In this document: one piece after another, positions 18,659-26,624 of the stretch | Numbering within the stretch: position 1 is the stretch's first letter | Layout of the letters: each line of letters starts with the position of its first letter | NCBI RefSeq assembly: GCF_014252395.1 | Contig: NZ_CP059219.1 | Span: 512,936-576,935, forward strand | Source: Blattabacterium cuenoti | Lineage (GTDB): Bacteria > Bacteroidota > Bacteroidia > Flavobacteriales > Blattabacteriaceae | Length of the DNA: 64,000 nucleotides | Reading direction: 5' to 3' | Made by a program: the position numbers and the translations under genes | The notes under the pieces: generated by a model | What the model saw: only the letters and a program-made list of their open reading frames with translations | Databases searched by the model: none | Told to the model about the DNA's origin: nothing

Positions 18659-20173
18659 ATGATTAAATATTTATCTGGATACTTAACATCTGCTTTTCTT
18701 AAAAAAAGAATTAAAAACATAGAATTATTTATGCGTTATCCAATAGAAATACAAAATAAATTAATTAATAAACTTATTTTTTATGCTAAAGATACTGAAT
18801 TTGGAAAAAAATACAAGTTTAGTGAAATAAAAAAATATAAACAATTCTATGAAAGAATTCCTATATGTAAGTATTCTGATTTAAAATTAGTAATTGAAAG
18901 AGTTAGAAAAGGAGAAAAAAATATATTATGGCCAGGAAAAGTAAAATGGTTTGCTAAATCTTCTGGAACCACTAATGCAAAAAGTAAATATATTCCTATT
19001 ACTAAATTATCTATGCATAAATGTCACTATAAAGCAGGTAAAGATATGTTATCTATTTATATTCATAATCATCCTAAAACAAAAATTTTTTTTGGAAAAG
19101 CTATACGTTTAGGTGGAAGTCACGAGTTATACAAAAATTATAATACGTTTTATGGAGATTTATCTTCTATTTTAATAAAAAATATACCTTTTTGGGCTGA
19201 AAATATTTGTATTCCAAGAAAAAAAATTGCTTTAATGAGTGAATGGGAAGAAAAATTAGAAAATATAGTAAAAGAAACATATCATAAAGATGTTCGTATT
19301 TTATTAGGTGTTTGTTCTTGGTTATTAATTTTTTTAAAAAAATTGATAAAAAAATTTGATAAAAAAAAAATAAATGATATATGGCCAAATATAGAAGTTA
19401 TATTTCATGGAGGAATGAACTTTAACCCTTATATTCATCAATATAATAATTTATTCAATAATTATGTTAATTATTATGATGTATATAGTGCTTCAGAAGG
19501 GTTTTTTGCTATTCAAGATCAAAAAAATATAAAAGATCTTCTTCTTTTATTAAATCATGGAATTTTTTATGAATTTATTCCTATAGAAAAAATAAATGAT
19601 ACGAATCCAAAAATTGTATCAATTGAAGATGTTGAATTAAATAAAAATTATGCATTAGTTATTTCTACAAATGCAGGGTTATGGAGATATATTGTTGGAG
19701 ATACTATAAAATTTACTTGTTTATCTCCATATAGAATTTCTATTTCTGGAAGAACTACTCATTATATTAATTCTTTTGGAGAAGAATTAATTGTTGAAAA
19801 TGCAGAACAAGCTTTATTTAAAGCTTGTTTAAAAACAAATTCTATTATTCAAGAATATACAGCAGGACCAGTTTACATAAATCATGAAAAATCTGGAGCT
19901 CATGAATGGATTATAGAATTTAAAAAACATCCAAAAAATTTATGTGAATTTAGAGATATTTTAGATAATGAATTAAAATTTTTAAATTCAGATTATGAAA
20001 TTAAACGATATAAAAATATCGTATTACGTTCTCCTATAATATATGTAGCTAGAAATGGATTATTTTATGACTGGTTAAAAAAACATAAAAAATTAGGAGG
20101 TCAAAATAAAATACCTCGTTTATCAAATAATAGAAAATATATAGATTCTATTCTTAGAATGGTAAAAGAATAA
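18659..20173 (+). CDS. GH3-family acyl-adenylate-forming enzyme
   Basis: Member of the GH3 family, named after plant auxin-conjugating enzymes, also conserved in Bacteroidetes with no settled bacterial function. The 504-aa protein has the ANL-type phosphate loop AKSSGTTNAKSKYIPIT (about 99-115), YSASEGFFAIQ (about 275) and the nucleotide-binding GLWRYIVGDTIKF (about 340). The expected chemistry is ATP-dependent activation of a carboxylic acid, perhaps with amide formation; the substrate is unknown. It follows ubiE by 13 bases and precedes rpsO by 43. Confidence 0.85.
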   Translation: MIKYLSGYLTSAFLKKRIKNIELFMRYPIEIQNKLINKLIFYAKDTEFGKKYKFSEIKKYKQFYERIPICKYSDLKLVIERVRKGEKNILWPGKVKWFAKSSGTTNAKSKYIPITKLSMHKCHYKAGKDMLSIYIHNHPKTKIFFGKAIRLGGSHELYKNYNTFYGDLSSILIKNIPFWAENICIPRKKIALMSEWEEKLENIVKETYHKDVRILLGVCSWLLIFLKKLIKKFDKKKINDIWPNIEVIFHGGMNFNPYIHQYNNLFNNYVNYYDVYSASEGFFAIQDQKNIKDLLLLLNHGIFYEFIPIEKINDTNPKIVSIEDVELNKNYALVISTNAGLWRYIVGDTIKFTCLSPYRISISGRTTHYINSFGEELIVENAEQALFKACLKTNSIIQEYTAGPVYINHEKSGAHEWIIEFKKHPKNLCEFRDILDNELKFLNSDYEIKRYKNIVLRSPIIYVARNGLFYDWLKKHKKLGGQNKIPRLSNNRKYIDSILRMVKE

Positions 20174-20178
20174 TAGAT

Positions 20179-20208
20179 TTAAGTTTAAATAAAATATTTT
20201 TAACTTAA
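20179..20208 (+). promoter_or_regulatory. Inverted repeat in the rpsO leader
   Basis: TTAAGTT and AACTTAA form a 7-bp stem around a 16-base A/T loop, ending 8 bases before the rpsO ATG. S15 represses its own translation through leader structures in other bacteria, so autoregulation is possible. A stem made almost only of A/T pairs is weak and could be chance. Confidence 0.22.
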
Positions 20209-20216
20209 TAAAAATT

Positions 20217-20480
20217 ATGAAGATTAATAAAAAAAAAGAAATATTTAAAACTTATGGAAAGTCCATTTATGATACAGGTTCTTCAAATGTACAAATAGCT
20301 ATTTTTACTTATAGAATAAATTATTTAAGCCAACATTTAAAAAATAATAAAAAAGACTTTAATACAGAAAGGGCTTTGGTAAAATTAGTTGGAAAAAGAA
20401 AAAAATTATTGAGATATATAGAAAAACGGGATATAAATGGTTATAAAAATATAATAAAAAATCTAGGATTAAGAAAATAA
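20217..20480 (+). CDS. rpsO: 30S ribosomal protein S15
   Basis: Primary 16S rRNA-binding protein of the small subunit. The 87-aa sequence has the S15 signature: GSSNVQIAIFTYRINYLSQHLKNNKKD, then LVGKRKKLLRYIEKRD. It lies 41 bases upstream of pnp; the rpsO-pnp order is widely conserved and usually gives a shared transcript processed between the genes. Confidence 0.96.
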   Translation: MKINKKKEIFKTYGKSIYDTGSSNVQIAIFTYRINYLSQHLKNNKKDFNTERALVKLVGKRKKLLRYIEKRDINGYKNIIKNLGLRK

Positions 20481-20521
20481 GTAATAAATAGTATTCCTTT
20501 ATACCTTTATAACAAAAAAAT

Positions 20522-22657
20522 ATGCCAGATATAGTAAAAGAAATCATATCCATGAAAAATGGTCGTTCTATAGTTATAGAAACAGGAAATTTAGCTAAAC
20601 AAGCAGATGGATCTGCTACAGTACGTGTTCAAGATACAATACTGTTAGCAACAGTTGTTGTATCTAAAAAAATAAAAGATATAACTAATTTTTTACCTTT
20701 AACAGTAGATTATAGAGAAAAATATTATGCAGGTGGTAAAATTCCTGGTGGATTTATAAAAAGAGAAGGAAGACCTTCTGATGAAGAAATATTAACTATG
20801 AGATTAGTAGATAGGGTATTAAGACCTACGTTTCCAAAATCTTTCAAAAGAGAAATACAAATTATGATTTCTTTATTATCATATGATAAAACTATTTTAC
20901 CAGATGGATTAGCAGGTTTAGCAGCATCAACAGCTTTATCTGTTGCAGGTATTCCATTTAATGGTCCTATATCAGAAACACGTATTATTCGTTCTAAAGG
21001 ACAATTTATTATTAATCCAAATATAGATCAATTACAAGAATCAGATATAGATTTAGTAGTAGGAGCTTCTAATAATTCAATTATAATGATTGAAGGAGAA
21101 ATGAAAGAAATAAAAGAAGATGAATTTTTAAAAACTATAATTACAGCACATCAAGCTATAAAACCACAAATAGAAGCTCAATTACGTTTAGTTAAAAAAT
21201 TATCAAAAAATCGTTTATTTTTTTTTGAAGAAAAAGAATTAAAAAATTCAGAAAAAATAGAAAATAAAATTTTAAAAGAAAAATTTATTTCTTTTTCATA
21301 TGAAAAAATAAAAAAAATTTATGAAAATTTTTTAGATAAAAAAAATAGATCTATTCAAGAAAAAATTATATTAAATGATTTTAATAAAACTTTTTTAACA
21401 GAAGAAGAAATAGAAAAAAAAGAAATTATTATTAATCAATTTTATGAAGAAATTAAAAAAAATATAATTAGAGATCTACTTTTAAAAAAAGGTATAAGAT
21501 TAGATGGAAGAAATTATAAACAAATACGTCCAATATATAGTTTTGTAAATTATTTACCTGAAGTACACGGATCTGCTTTATTTTCAAGAGGAGAAACCCA
21601 ATCTTTAACTACAGTAACATTAGGATCATCCGTAGACGCTAATAGAATAGATAATGTTGTTATGGAAAATCAAGAAAAATTTTATTTACATTATAATTTT
21701 CCACCTTTTTCTACAGGAGAAATACGTCCAATAAGAGGAGTTTCTAGACGTGAAATAGGTCATGGAAATTTAGCTCAACGTGCATTAAAAAATGTTATAC
21801 CCGATAATCCATATACAATTCGTGTAGTATCAGATATTTTAGAATCTAATGGATCTTCTTCAATGGCTACAGTATGTGCAGCAAGTCTAGCTTTAATGGA
21901 CGCAGGTATACCTATTGAAAATCCAGTTTCTGGAATATCTATGGGATTGTTTATGGATCATAAAAAAAAAATTATTATTTCTGATATAATGGGAGAAGAA
22001 GATTATTTTGGAGATCTTGATTTTAAAATAACAGGAACTAAATATGGTATTACAGCCTGTCAAATGGATATCAAAACACAAGGTTTATTTACATATGATC
22101 TTTTAAATCAAATTTTAATACAAGCTTTAGAAGGACGTATTTTTATTTTAAAAAAAATGTTAGAAACTTTACCTAAATATAGGAATAAAATGAAACCTAA
22201 CGCTCCAAAAATTTATACTTTTAATATACCAAAAGATTTTATAGGTTTAGTTATAGGTGCAGGAGGAAAAGTAATTCAAGAAATACAATCATATACAAAT
22301 ACAAATATAGTAATTGAAGAAAAAGGAAATTTTGGTTGTATCGAAATTATAGGAAAAGATTACGAAAAAATAGAAAAAGCTATTGATAAAATTAAACAAA
22401 TTACTTTTGTTCCTGAATATGGAAAAGTTTATAAGGCAAAAGTGAAATCCATAAGAGATTTTGGAGCTTTTGTTGAAATTTCTAAAGGAGTAGAAGGGTT
22501 GCTTCATATTTCTGAAATAGGATGGAAAAGATTAAATAATATAGAAGAAGAATTACATATTGGAGATGTGATTGATGTAAAATTTATGGGTATGGATGAA
22601 AAAAATAAAATGAAATTATCTAGGAAAATACTCATTCCTCGTCCAAAAAAAAAATGA
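20522..22657 (+). CDS. pnp: Polynucleotide phosphorylase
   Basis: Phosphorolytic 3'-5' exoribonuclease of mRNA decay. The 711-aa protein has two RNase PH-like halves, with the first core at about 10-140 and the second at about 320-540 containing FSTGEIRP and the ESNGSSSMATVC segment. A KH domain follows (FIGLVIGAGGKVIQEIQ, about 575), then an S1 domain (YKAKVKSIRDFGAFVEI, about 640). All expected domains are present. Its stop overlaps a possible upstream ATG of the sigma factor gene (ATGA). Confidence 0.96.
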   Translation: MPDIVKEIISMKNGRSIVIETGNLAKQADGSATVRVQDTILLATVVVSKKIKDITNFLPLTVDYREKYYAGGKIPGGFIKREGRPSDEEILTMRLVDRVLRPTFPKSFKREIQIMISLLSYDKTILPDGLAGLAASTALSVAGIPFNGPISETRIIRSKGQFIINPNIDQLQESDIDLVVGASNNSIIMIEGEMKEIKEDEFLKTIITAHQAIKPQIEAQLRLVKKLSKNRLFFFEEKELKNSEKIENKILKEKFISFSYEKIKKIYENFLDKKNRSIQEKIILNDFNKTFLTEEEIEKKEIIINQFYEEIKKNIIRDLLLKKGIRLDGRNYKQIRPIYSFVNYLPEVHGSALFSRGETQSLTTVTLGSSVDANRIDNVVMENQEKFYLHYNFPPFSTGEIRPIRGVSRREIGHGNLAQRALKNVIPDNPYTIRVVSDILESNGSSSMATVCAASLALMDAGIPIENPVSGISMGLFMDHKKKIIISDIMGEEDYFGDLDFKITGTKYGITACQMDIKTQGLFTYDLLNQILIQALEGRIFILKKMLETLPKYRNKMKPNAPKIYTFNIPKDFIGLVIGAGGKVIQEIQSYTNTNIVIEEKGNFGCIEIIGKDYEKIEKAIDKIKQITFVPEYGKVYKAKVKSIRDFGAFVEISKGVEGLLHISEIGWKRLNNIEEELHIGDVIDVKFMGMDEKNKMKLSRKILIPRPKKK

Positions 22658-22677
22658 TTAATAAAGAAAAAAAATAT

Positions 22678-23541
22678 ATGAGACAACTTAAAATAACTAA
22701 ACAAGTAACAAATCGTGAATCTGAATCGTTAGATAAATATCTTCATGAAATAGGAAAAATTCCATTATTAACTCCAGAAGAAGAAGTAGAATATGCTCGT
22801 AGAGCTAGAGAAGGAGATCCTTCAGCTATAGATAAACTTGTAAATGCAAACCTAAGATTTGTAGTTTCTGTAGCTAAACAATATCAAAATCAAGGATTAA
22901 GTTTATGTGATTTAATTAATGAAGGAAATTTAGGTTTAATAAAAGGTATATTAAGATTTGATGAAACAAGAGGTTTTAAATGTATTTCTTATGTTGTTTG
23001 GTGGATAAGACAAGCTATTTTACAAGCTATAGCTGAACAATCACGTTCTATTAGACAACCTACAAATAAACTAGCATTATTAAATAAAATATTAAAAACT
23101 TTAGCTCAATTAGAACAAGAATTACAAAGAACTCCTTCTGCAAGAGAAATAGCCGAATATTTAAATATGAATGAGAAAGATGTAGAAGAATCTATAAAAA
23201 ATTCAGGTAGACATGTTTCTATGGATGCACCTTTAATAGAAGGAGAAGATTCTAATTTATATGATTTAGTTAGATCAGATGAATCTCCACGTCCAGATGA
23301 ATATTTAGAAAAAGAATCTCTTAGAAAAGATATAAAAAGAATTTTAGAGACTTTAAGTGAAAGAGAACGTCGTGTTATTATTTTACATTTCGGTTTAAAT
23401 GGATCACCTCCAATGACTTTAGAAGAAGTAGGACAATCTTGTGATTTGACAAGAGAAAGAGTAAGACAAATAGAAAGTATTGCTTTAAAAAGATTAAAAC
23501 ATTCTTCTAGAAGTAAAATTCTTAAACCTTATCTAGGATAA
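22678..23541 (+). CDS. rpoD: Primary RNA polymerase sigma factor (RpoD/SigA)
   Basis: Main vegetative sigma factor. At 287 aa it is the short Bacteroidetes form without region 1.1. It starts MRQLKITKQVTNRESESLDKYL, and region 2 (LRFVVSVAKQYQNQGLSLCDL), region 3 and region 4 (LTRERVRQIESIALKRLK) are all complete. I prefer the ATG at 22678 because MRQLKITKQVTNRE is the conserved N terminus. An ATG at 22654 overlapping the pnp stop would add eight residues. This factor is expected to read TAnnTTTG -7 elements, which occur several times in this window. Confidence 0.95.
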   Translation: MRQLKITKQVTNRESESLDKYLHEIGKIPLLTPEEEVEYARRAREGDPSAIDKLVNANLRFVVSVAKQYQNQGLSLCDLINEGNLGLIKGILRFDETRGFKCISYVVWWIRQAILQAIAEQSRSIRQPTNKLALLNKILKTLAQLEQELQRTPSAREIAEYLNMNEKDVEESIKNSGRHVSMDAPLIEGEDSNLYDLVRSDESPRPDEYLEKESLRKDIKRILETLSERERRVIILHFGLNGSPPMTLEEVGQSCDLTRERVRQIESIALKRLKHSSRSKILKPYLG

Positions 23542-23554
23542 TAAAATTATAAAA

Positions 23555-23628
23555 TGACCTCGAAGGGATTCGAACCCATAACCTTCTGATCCGTAGTCAG
23601 ATGCTCTATCCAGTTGAGCTACGAGGCC
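23555..23628 (-). tRNA. tRNA-Arg (anticodon ACG)
   Basis: Read on the minus strand, the acceptor arms GGCCTCG and CGAGGTC pair (one G-T), with discriminator A. The anticodon stem TCTGA/TCAGA frames loop CTACGGA, giving anticodon ACG for CGN arginine codons (A34 normally edited to inosine). The T arm GGGTTCGAATCCC region is canonical. CCA is not encoded. It starts 8 bases after the tpiA stop on the same strand, so it is probably released from the tpiA transcript. Confidence 0.97.
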
Positions 23629-23636
23629 AATTAAAA

Positions 23637-24395
23637 TTAAGATTGAATAATTTTTAAAAATTTTTCAATTTCTAAAGAATTTTTACCTATAAGACCTCCA
23701 TCTATATCTTTTTGTGAAAAAAAATCCTTTGCATTAGTATCGTTTATACTTCCTCCATATAAAATAGATAATTTATTGGAAACTTGTTTTCCATATTTAT
23801 CTGAAAATAAATTACGTATAAATTTATGCATAATTTGAACTTCTTCTGAAGTTGCTGTAATTCCTGTACCAATAGACCATACAGGTTCATATGCTATACA
23901 AAAAGAATTTATTTCATTTAAAGAACAATGAAAAACAGTTTCAAATAATTGTTGTTTTACTATAGTAAATTGTTCATTTCTATCTCTTTCAATAGCTTTT
24001 TCCCCTACACAAAAAATAATGTAGAAACCATGTTTTAATGCTATTTTTATTTTTTTCATCAAAATATCATTATTTTCTAAAAAAAGTTCTCTACGTTCAC
24101 TATGTCCTAGTATTACTTTTTGTATACCTATAGATTTTAACATAATAGCAGATACTTCTCCAGTATAGGCTCCTTTATCCATTTGATAAATATTTTGAGA
24201 TGCAATACTAAAAGTAGTTCCTTGTAAAATTTGATTTGAAACATGTAAAAAAGGAAAAGAAGGTGCTATAATTATTTTTTTATTATTATTTATTTTTTTC
24301 TCAAAAAAAATTCTTAAAAAATTTCTAAGAAAAGAAGTTGTTTCATAAAAATCATAATTCATTTTCCAATTTGCGATTATAATTTTTTTTCTCAT
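23637..24395 (-). CDS. tpiA: Triosephosphate isomerase
   Basis: Interconverts glyceraldehyde-3-phosphate and dihydroxyacetone phosphate. The 252-aa TIM barrel has the catalytic residues: NWKMN near residue 10, the histidine in LGHSERRELF (about 98), the glutamate in AYEPVWSIGTG (about 169), and the phosphate-binding LYGGSIND (about 215). It lies one base downstream of the DUF1599 gene and leads into tRNA-Arg. Confidence 0.97.
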   Translation of the reverse strand: MRKKIIIANWKMNYDFYETTSFLRNFLRIFFEKKINNNKKIIIAPSFPFLHVSNQILQGTTFSIASQNIYQMDKGAYTGEVSAIMLKSIGIQKVILGHSERRELFLENNDILMKKIKIALKHGFYIIFCVGEKAIERDRNEQFTIVKQQLFETVFHCSLNEINSFCIAYEPVWSIGTGITATSEEVQIMHKFIRNLFSDKYGKQVSNKLSILYGGSINDTNAKDFFSQKDIDGGLIGKNSLEIEKFLKIIQS

Positions 24396-24396
24396 T

Positions 24397-24921
24397 TTAT
24401 TTATAATAATTTTTTTTTAAAAAAAAAAGAATTTCAATTATTATTTGATAATAAAACTCTTCTAATTTTTTAGATAAAATTTTTTTTGAATTTTTTTTTA
24501 AATATAAAAATTTATCCACAAGATCATCATCAAAATGATCAAAACATATTTTATATTTAAAATAATTATTCATATAATTTTTTAAATTATCAAATTTTTT
24601 ATTATAAAAACTAATAATTTGATCATGTGATATTTTATTATTACTATTTTTTAATGATATAAAAAAAGTATCTAATTTTATTAATAATATTATTAGATAA
24701 TTTATAATATCTATGTATGTATCTGTTATTTTTTCTTCTTTGATAGACTGCTCCCCTTTAAAATTTATATTTTTTATTCTTATTGTTTTTATAAAAATTT
24801 GATCTATTATAGAGTATTTTTTTAAATATAACCATGATAAATCATAATCTATTAATTTTTCTAAAAATAAATTCCTACATTTTTCAATAAAAAAATCAAC
24901 AGTATGATTCATTTTATTCAA
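24397..24921 (-). CDS. DUF1599-family protein, second half eroded
   Basis: A conserved Bacteroidetes protein normally encoded beside folP and tpiA, exactly as here. The first half keeps the family pattern CRNLFLEKLIDYDLSWLYLK followed by SIIDQIFIKTIRIKN (about 14-50). In free-living relatives a related Lys-Asp-Tyr...Trp motif recurs in the second half. Here the corresponding stretch (about 115-150) is Lys/Asn/Phe-rich and not recognisable. Function is unknown; a nucleotide-related role has been suggested for the wider domain group. Length 174 aa. Assignment is by motif memory and context, without a search. Confidence 0.68.
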   Translation of the reverse strand: MNKMNHTVDFFIEKCRNLFLEKLIDYDLSWLYLKKYSIIDQIFIKTIRIKNINFKGEQSIKEEKITDTYIDIINYLIILLIKLDTFFISLKNSNNKISHDQIISFYNKKFDNLKNYMNNYFKYKICFDHFDDDLVDKFLYLKKNSKKILSKKLEEFYYQIIIEILFFLKKNYYK

Positions 24922-24949
24922 TTTTTATTAATATATTAAAAATAATTTA

Positions 24950-25780
24950 ATGATAATTAATTTTTCAGGATCTTTATTAGATTTTAAAGAACCAAAAATA
25001 ATGGGAATAGTTAATTTAACTCCTGATTCTTTTTATGATGGTGGAAAATTAAATTCTGAATATAAAATATTGCGACATGTAGAAACTTTGTTGAAGGAAG
25101 GATCTGATTTTATAGATATTGGAGGATGTTCTACTAGACCTGGATCAAAATTTGTAACAAAAGAAGAAGAAATAAGAAGAGTAATAAAACCTATTCGTAT
25201 TATTATAAAAACTTTTCCAAATATTAAACTATCTATAGATACTTTTCGTAGTGAAGTCGCAAACATAGCTATAAAAGAAGGAGTAGTAATGATAAATGAT
25301 ATATCAGGAGGAGAATTAGATAAAAATATGTTTTCTTTATTAGGAAAACTTAAAATTCCTTATATATTAAATCATATGAAAGGAACTCCAAAAAATATGC
25401 AAAATAATCCATATTATCACAATATTATTGTGGAAATAAATAATTTTTTTTCAAAAAAAATCTATTATTTAAAAAAATATGGAATACAAGATATTATTTT
25501 AGATCCTGGATTTGGTTTTGGTAAAACATTAAAACAAAATTTTCAATTACTAAAACATTTATCTTTATTAGGATTTAAAGATCATTTAATTTTAATAGGT
25601 ATTTCTAGAAAATCTATGATAAAAAATATTTTAAAAATTTCTTACAAAGAATCATTAAATGCTACTTCTATTATTCATACTATAGCTCTTTTAAATGGAT
25701 CAAAATTATTACGTGTACATGATGTAAAAGAAGCTATGGAATGTATAAAATTAGTACAATATTATAAAAAAATTTTATAA
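24950..25780 (+). CDS. folP: Dihydropteroate synthase
   Basis: Joins p-aminobenzoate and the pterin diphosphate in folate synthesis. The 276-aa TIM barrel shows GIVNLTPDSFYDGG (about 19-32), DIGGCSTRPGS (about 56), DISGG (about 113), LDPGFGFGK (about 184) and a C-terminal LLRVHDV segment. All substrate loops are present. It is divergent from the DUF1599 gene across 28 bases. Confidence 0.96.
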   Translation: MIINFSGSLLDFKEPKIMGIVNLTPDSFYDGGKLNSEYKILRHVETLLKEGSDFIDIGGCSTRPGSKFVTKEEEIRRVIKPIRIIIKTFPNIKLSIDTFRSEVANIAIKEGVVMINDISGGELDKNMFSLLGKLKIPYILNHMKGTPKNMQNNPYYHNIIVEINNFFSKKIYYLKKYGIQDIILDPGFGFGKTLKQNFQLLKHLSLLGFKDHLILIGISRKSMIKNILKISYKESLNATSIIHTIALLNGSKLLRVHDVKEAMECIKLVQYYKKIL

Positions 25781-25856
25781 TTCATTAATATTTATATTAT
25801 TATTTTTACATGAATTATTTTTTATTCACATATAAAACTAATATTTCATCTATTAG

Positions 25857-26624
25857 GTGAATTTTTTAAAAATTTCTTTCATTGATATTTTAGATATTTT
25901 TTTAGTAACTATTATTTTATTTCAAGTATATAGACTTGTTTATAATACTGCTGCTTTAAATATTTTCTATGGAATTATTGCAACTTTTATTTTCTGGAAA
26001 ATAGTAGAAATTTATAATATGAAACTTCTTAGCATAGTAATAAGTGCTTTTTTTAAAGGAGGTTTTTTAGCTTTAATTATTTTATTTCAACCAGAAATTA
26101 GAAAGTTTTTGCTTATAGTAGGAAGTAGAATTTTTTTAAAAAAGTTTATTTTTTATCTTTTTATAAAATCAAGAATATCAATAAAAACTGAAACTATAGA
26201 AAGTATAGTAAAAGCTTGTGCTATTTTTTCTGGAGATAAAACTGGAGTATTAATAGTAATTCAATTGAATCAAGACTTAAAAGAATTTATTCAAAATGGA
26301 GATGAAATGGATGCTAAAGTTAATATTCCTATTTTAGAAAGTATTTTTTATAAAAATAGTCCATTACATGATGGAGCTGTAGTTATTATAGAAAATAAAA
26401 TAGTTAGAACAAGAGCAATTCTTCCTGTTTCTTATGATACAGAAATTCCATCTCGTTTAGGTCTTCGTCATAGAGCCGCTATTGGTCTATCTGAAAAAAC
26501 AGATGCAATATGCCTTGTTATTTCAGAAGAAACAGGTTATATATCTTATATAAAAGATCAAAAAAGAACTGTTATTACTAATATTAATAATTTAAAAATG
26601 AATTTAGAAAAAGATTTATTATAA
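25857..26624 (+). CDS. cdaA: Diadenylate cyclase CdaA (c-di-AMP synthase)
   Basis: Makes the second messenger cyclic di-AMP from two ATP. The N terminus has about three membrane helices (residues 10-85), then the DAC domain with both catalytic motifs: HDGAVV (DGA at 172-174) and GLRHRAAIG (RHR at 204-206). The GTG at 25857 is chosen because NFLKISFIDILDIFLVTIILFQVYRL matches the usual CdaA start and no ATG precedes it. Length is 255 aa. Its last base overlaps the murF ATG. No c-di-AMP phosphodiesterase is in the window. Confidence 0.92.
   Translation: MNFLKISFIDILDIFLVTIILFQVYRLVYNTAALNIFYGIIATFIFWKIVEIYNMKLLSIVISAFFKGGFLALIILFQPEIRKFLLIVGSRIFLKKFIFYLFIKSRISIKTETIESIVKACAIFSGDKTGVLIVIQLNQDLKEFIQNGDEMDAKVNIPILESIFYKNSPLHDGAVVIIENKIVRTRAILPVSYDTEIPSRLGLRHRAAIGLSEKTDAICLVISEETGYISYIKDQKRTVITNINNLKMNLEKDLL

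Noticed and set aside
19167-19388. Minus-strand ORF within the GH3 gene.
   Set aside because: Phe/Leu-rich shadow of a lysine-rich coding stretch.
22654-22677. Earlier ATG for the primary sigma factor overlapping the pnp stop.
   Set aside because: The conserved N terminus starts at 22678; the extra eight lysine-rich residues have no family support. Coupling through ATGA remains possible.
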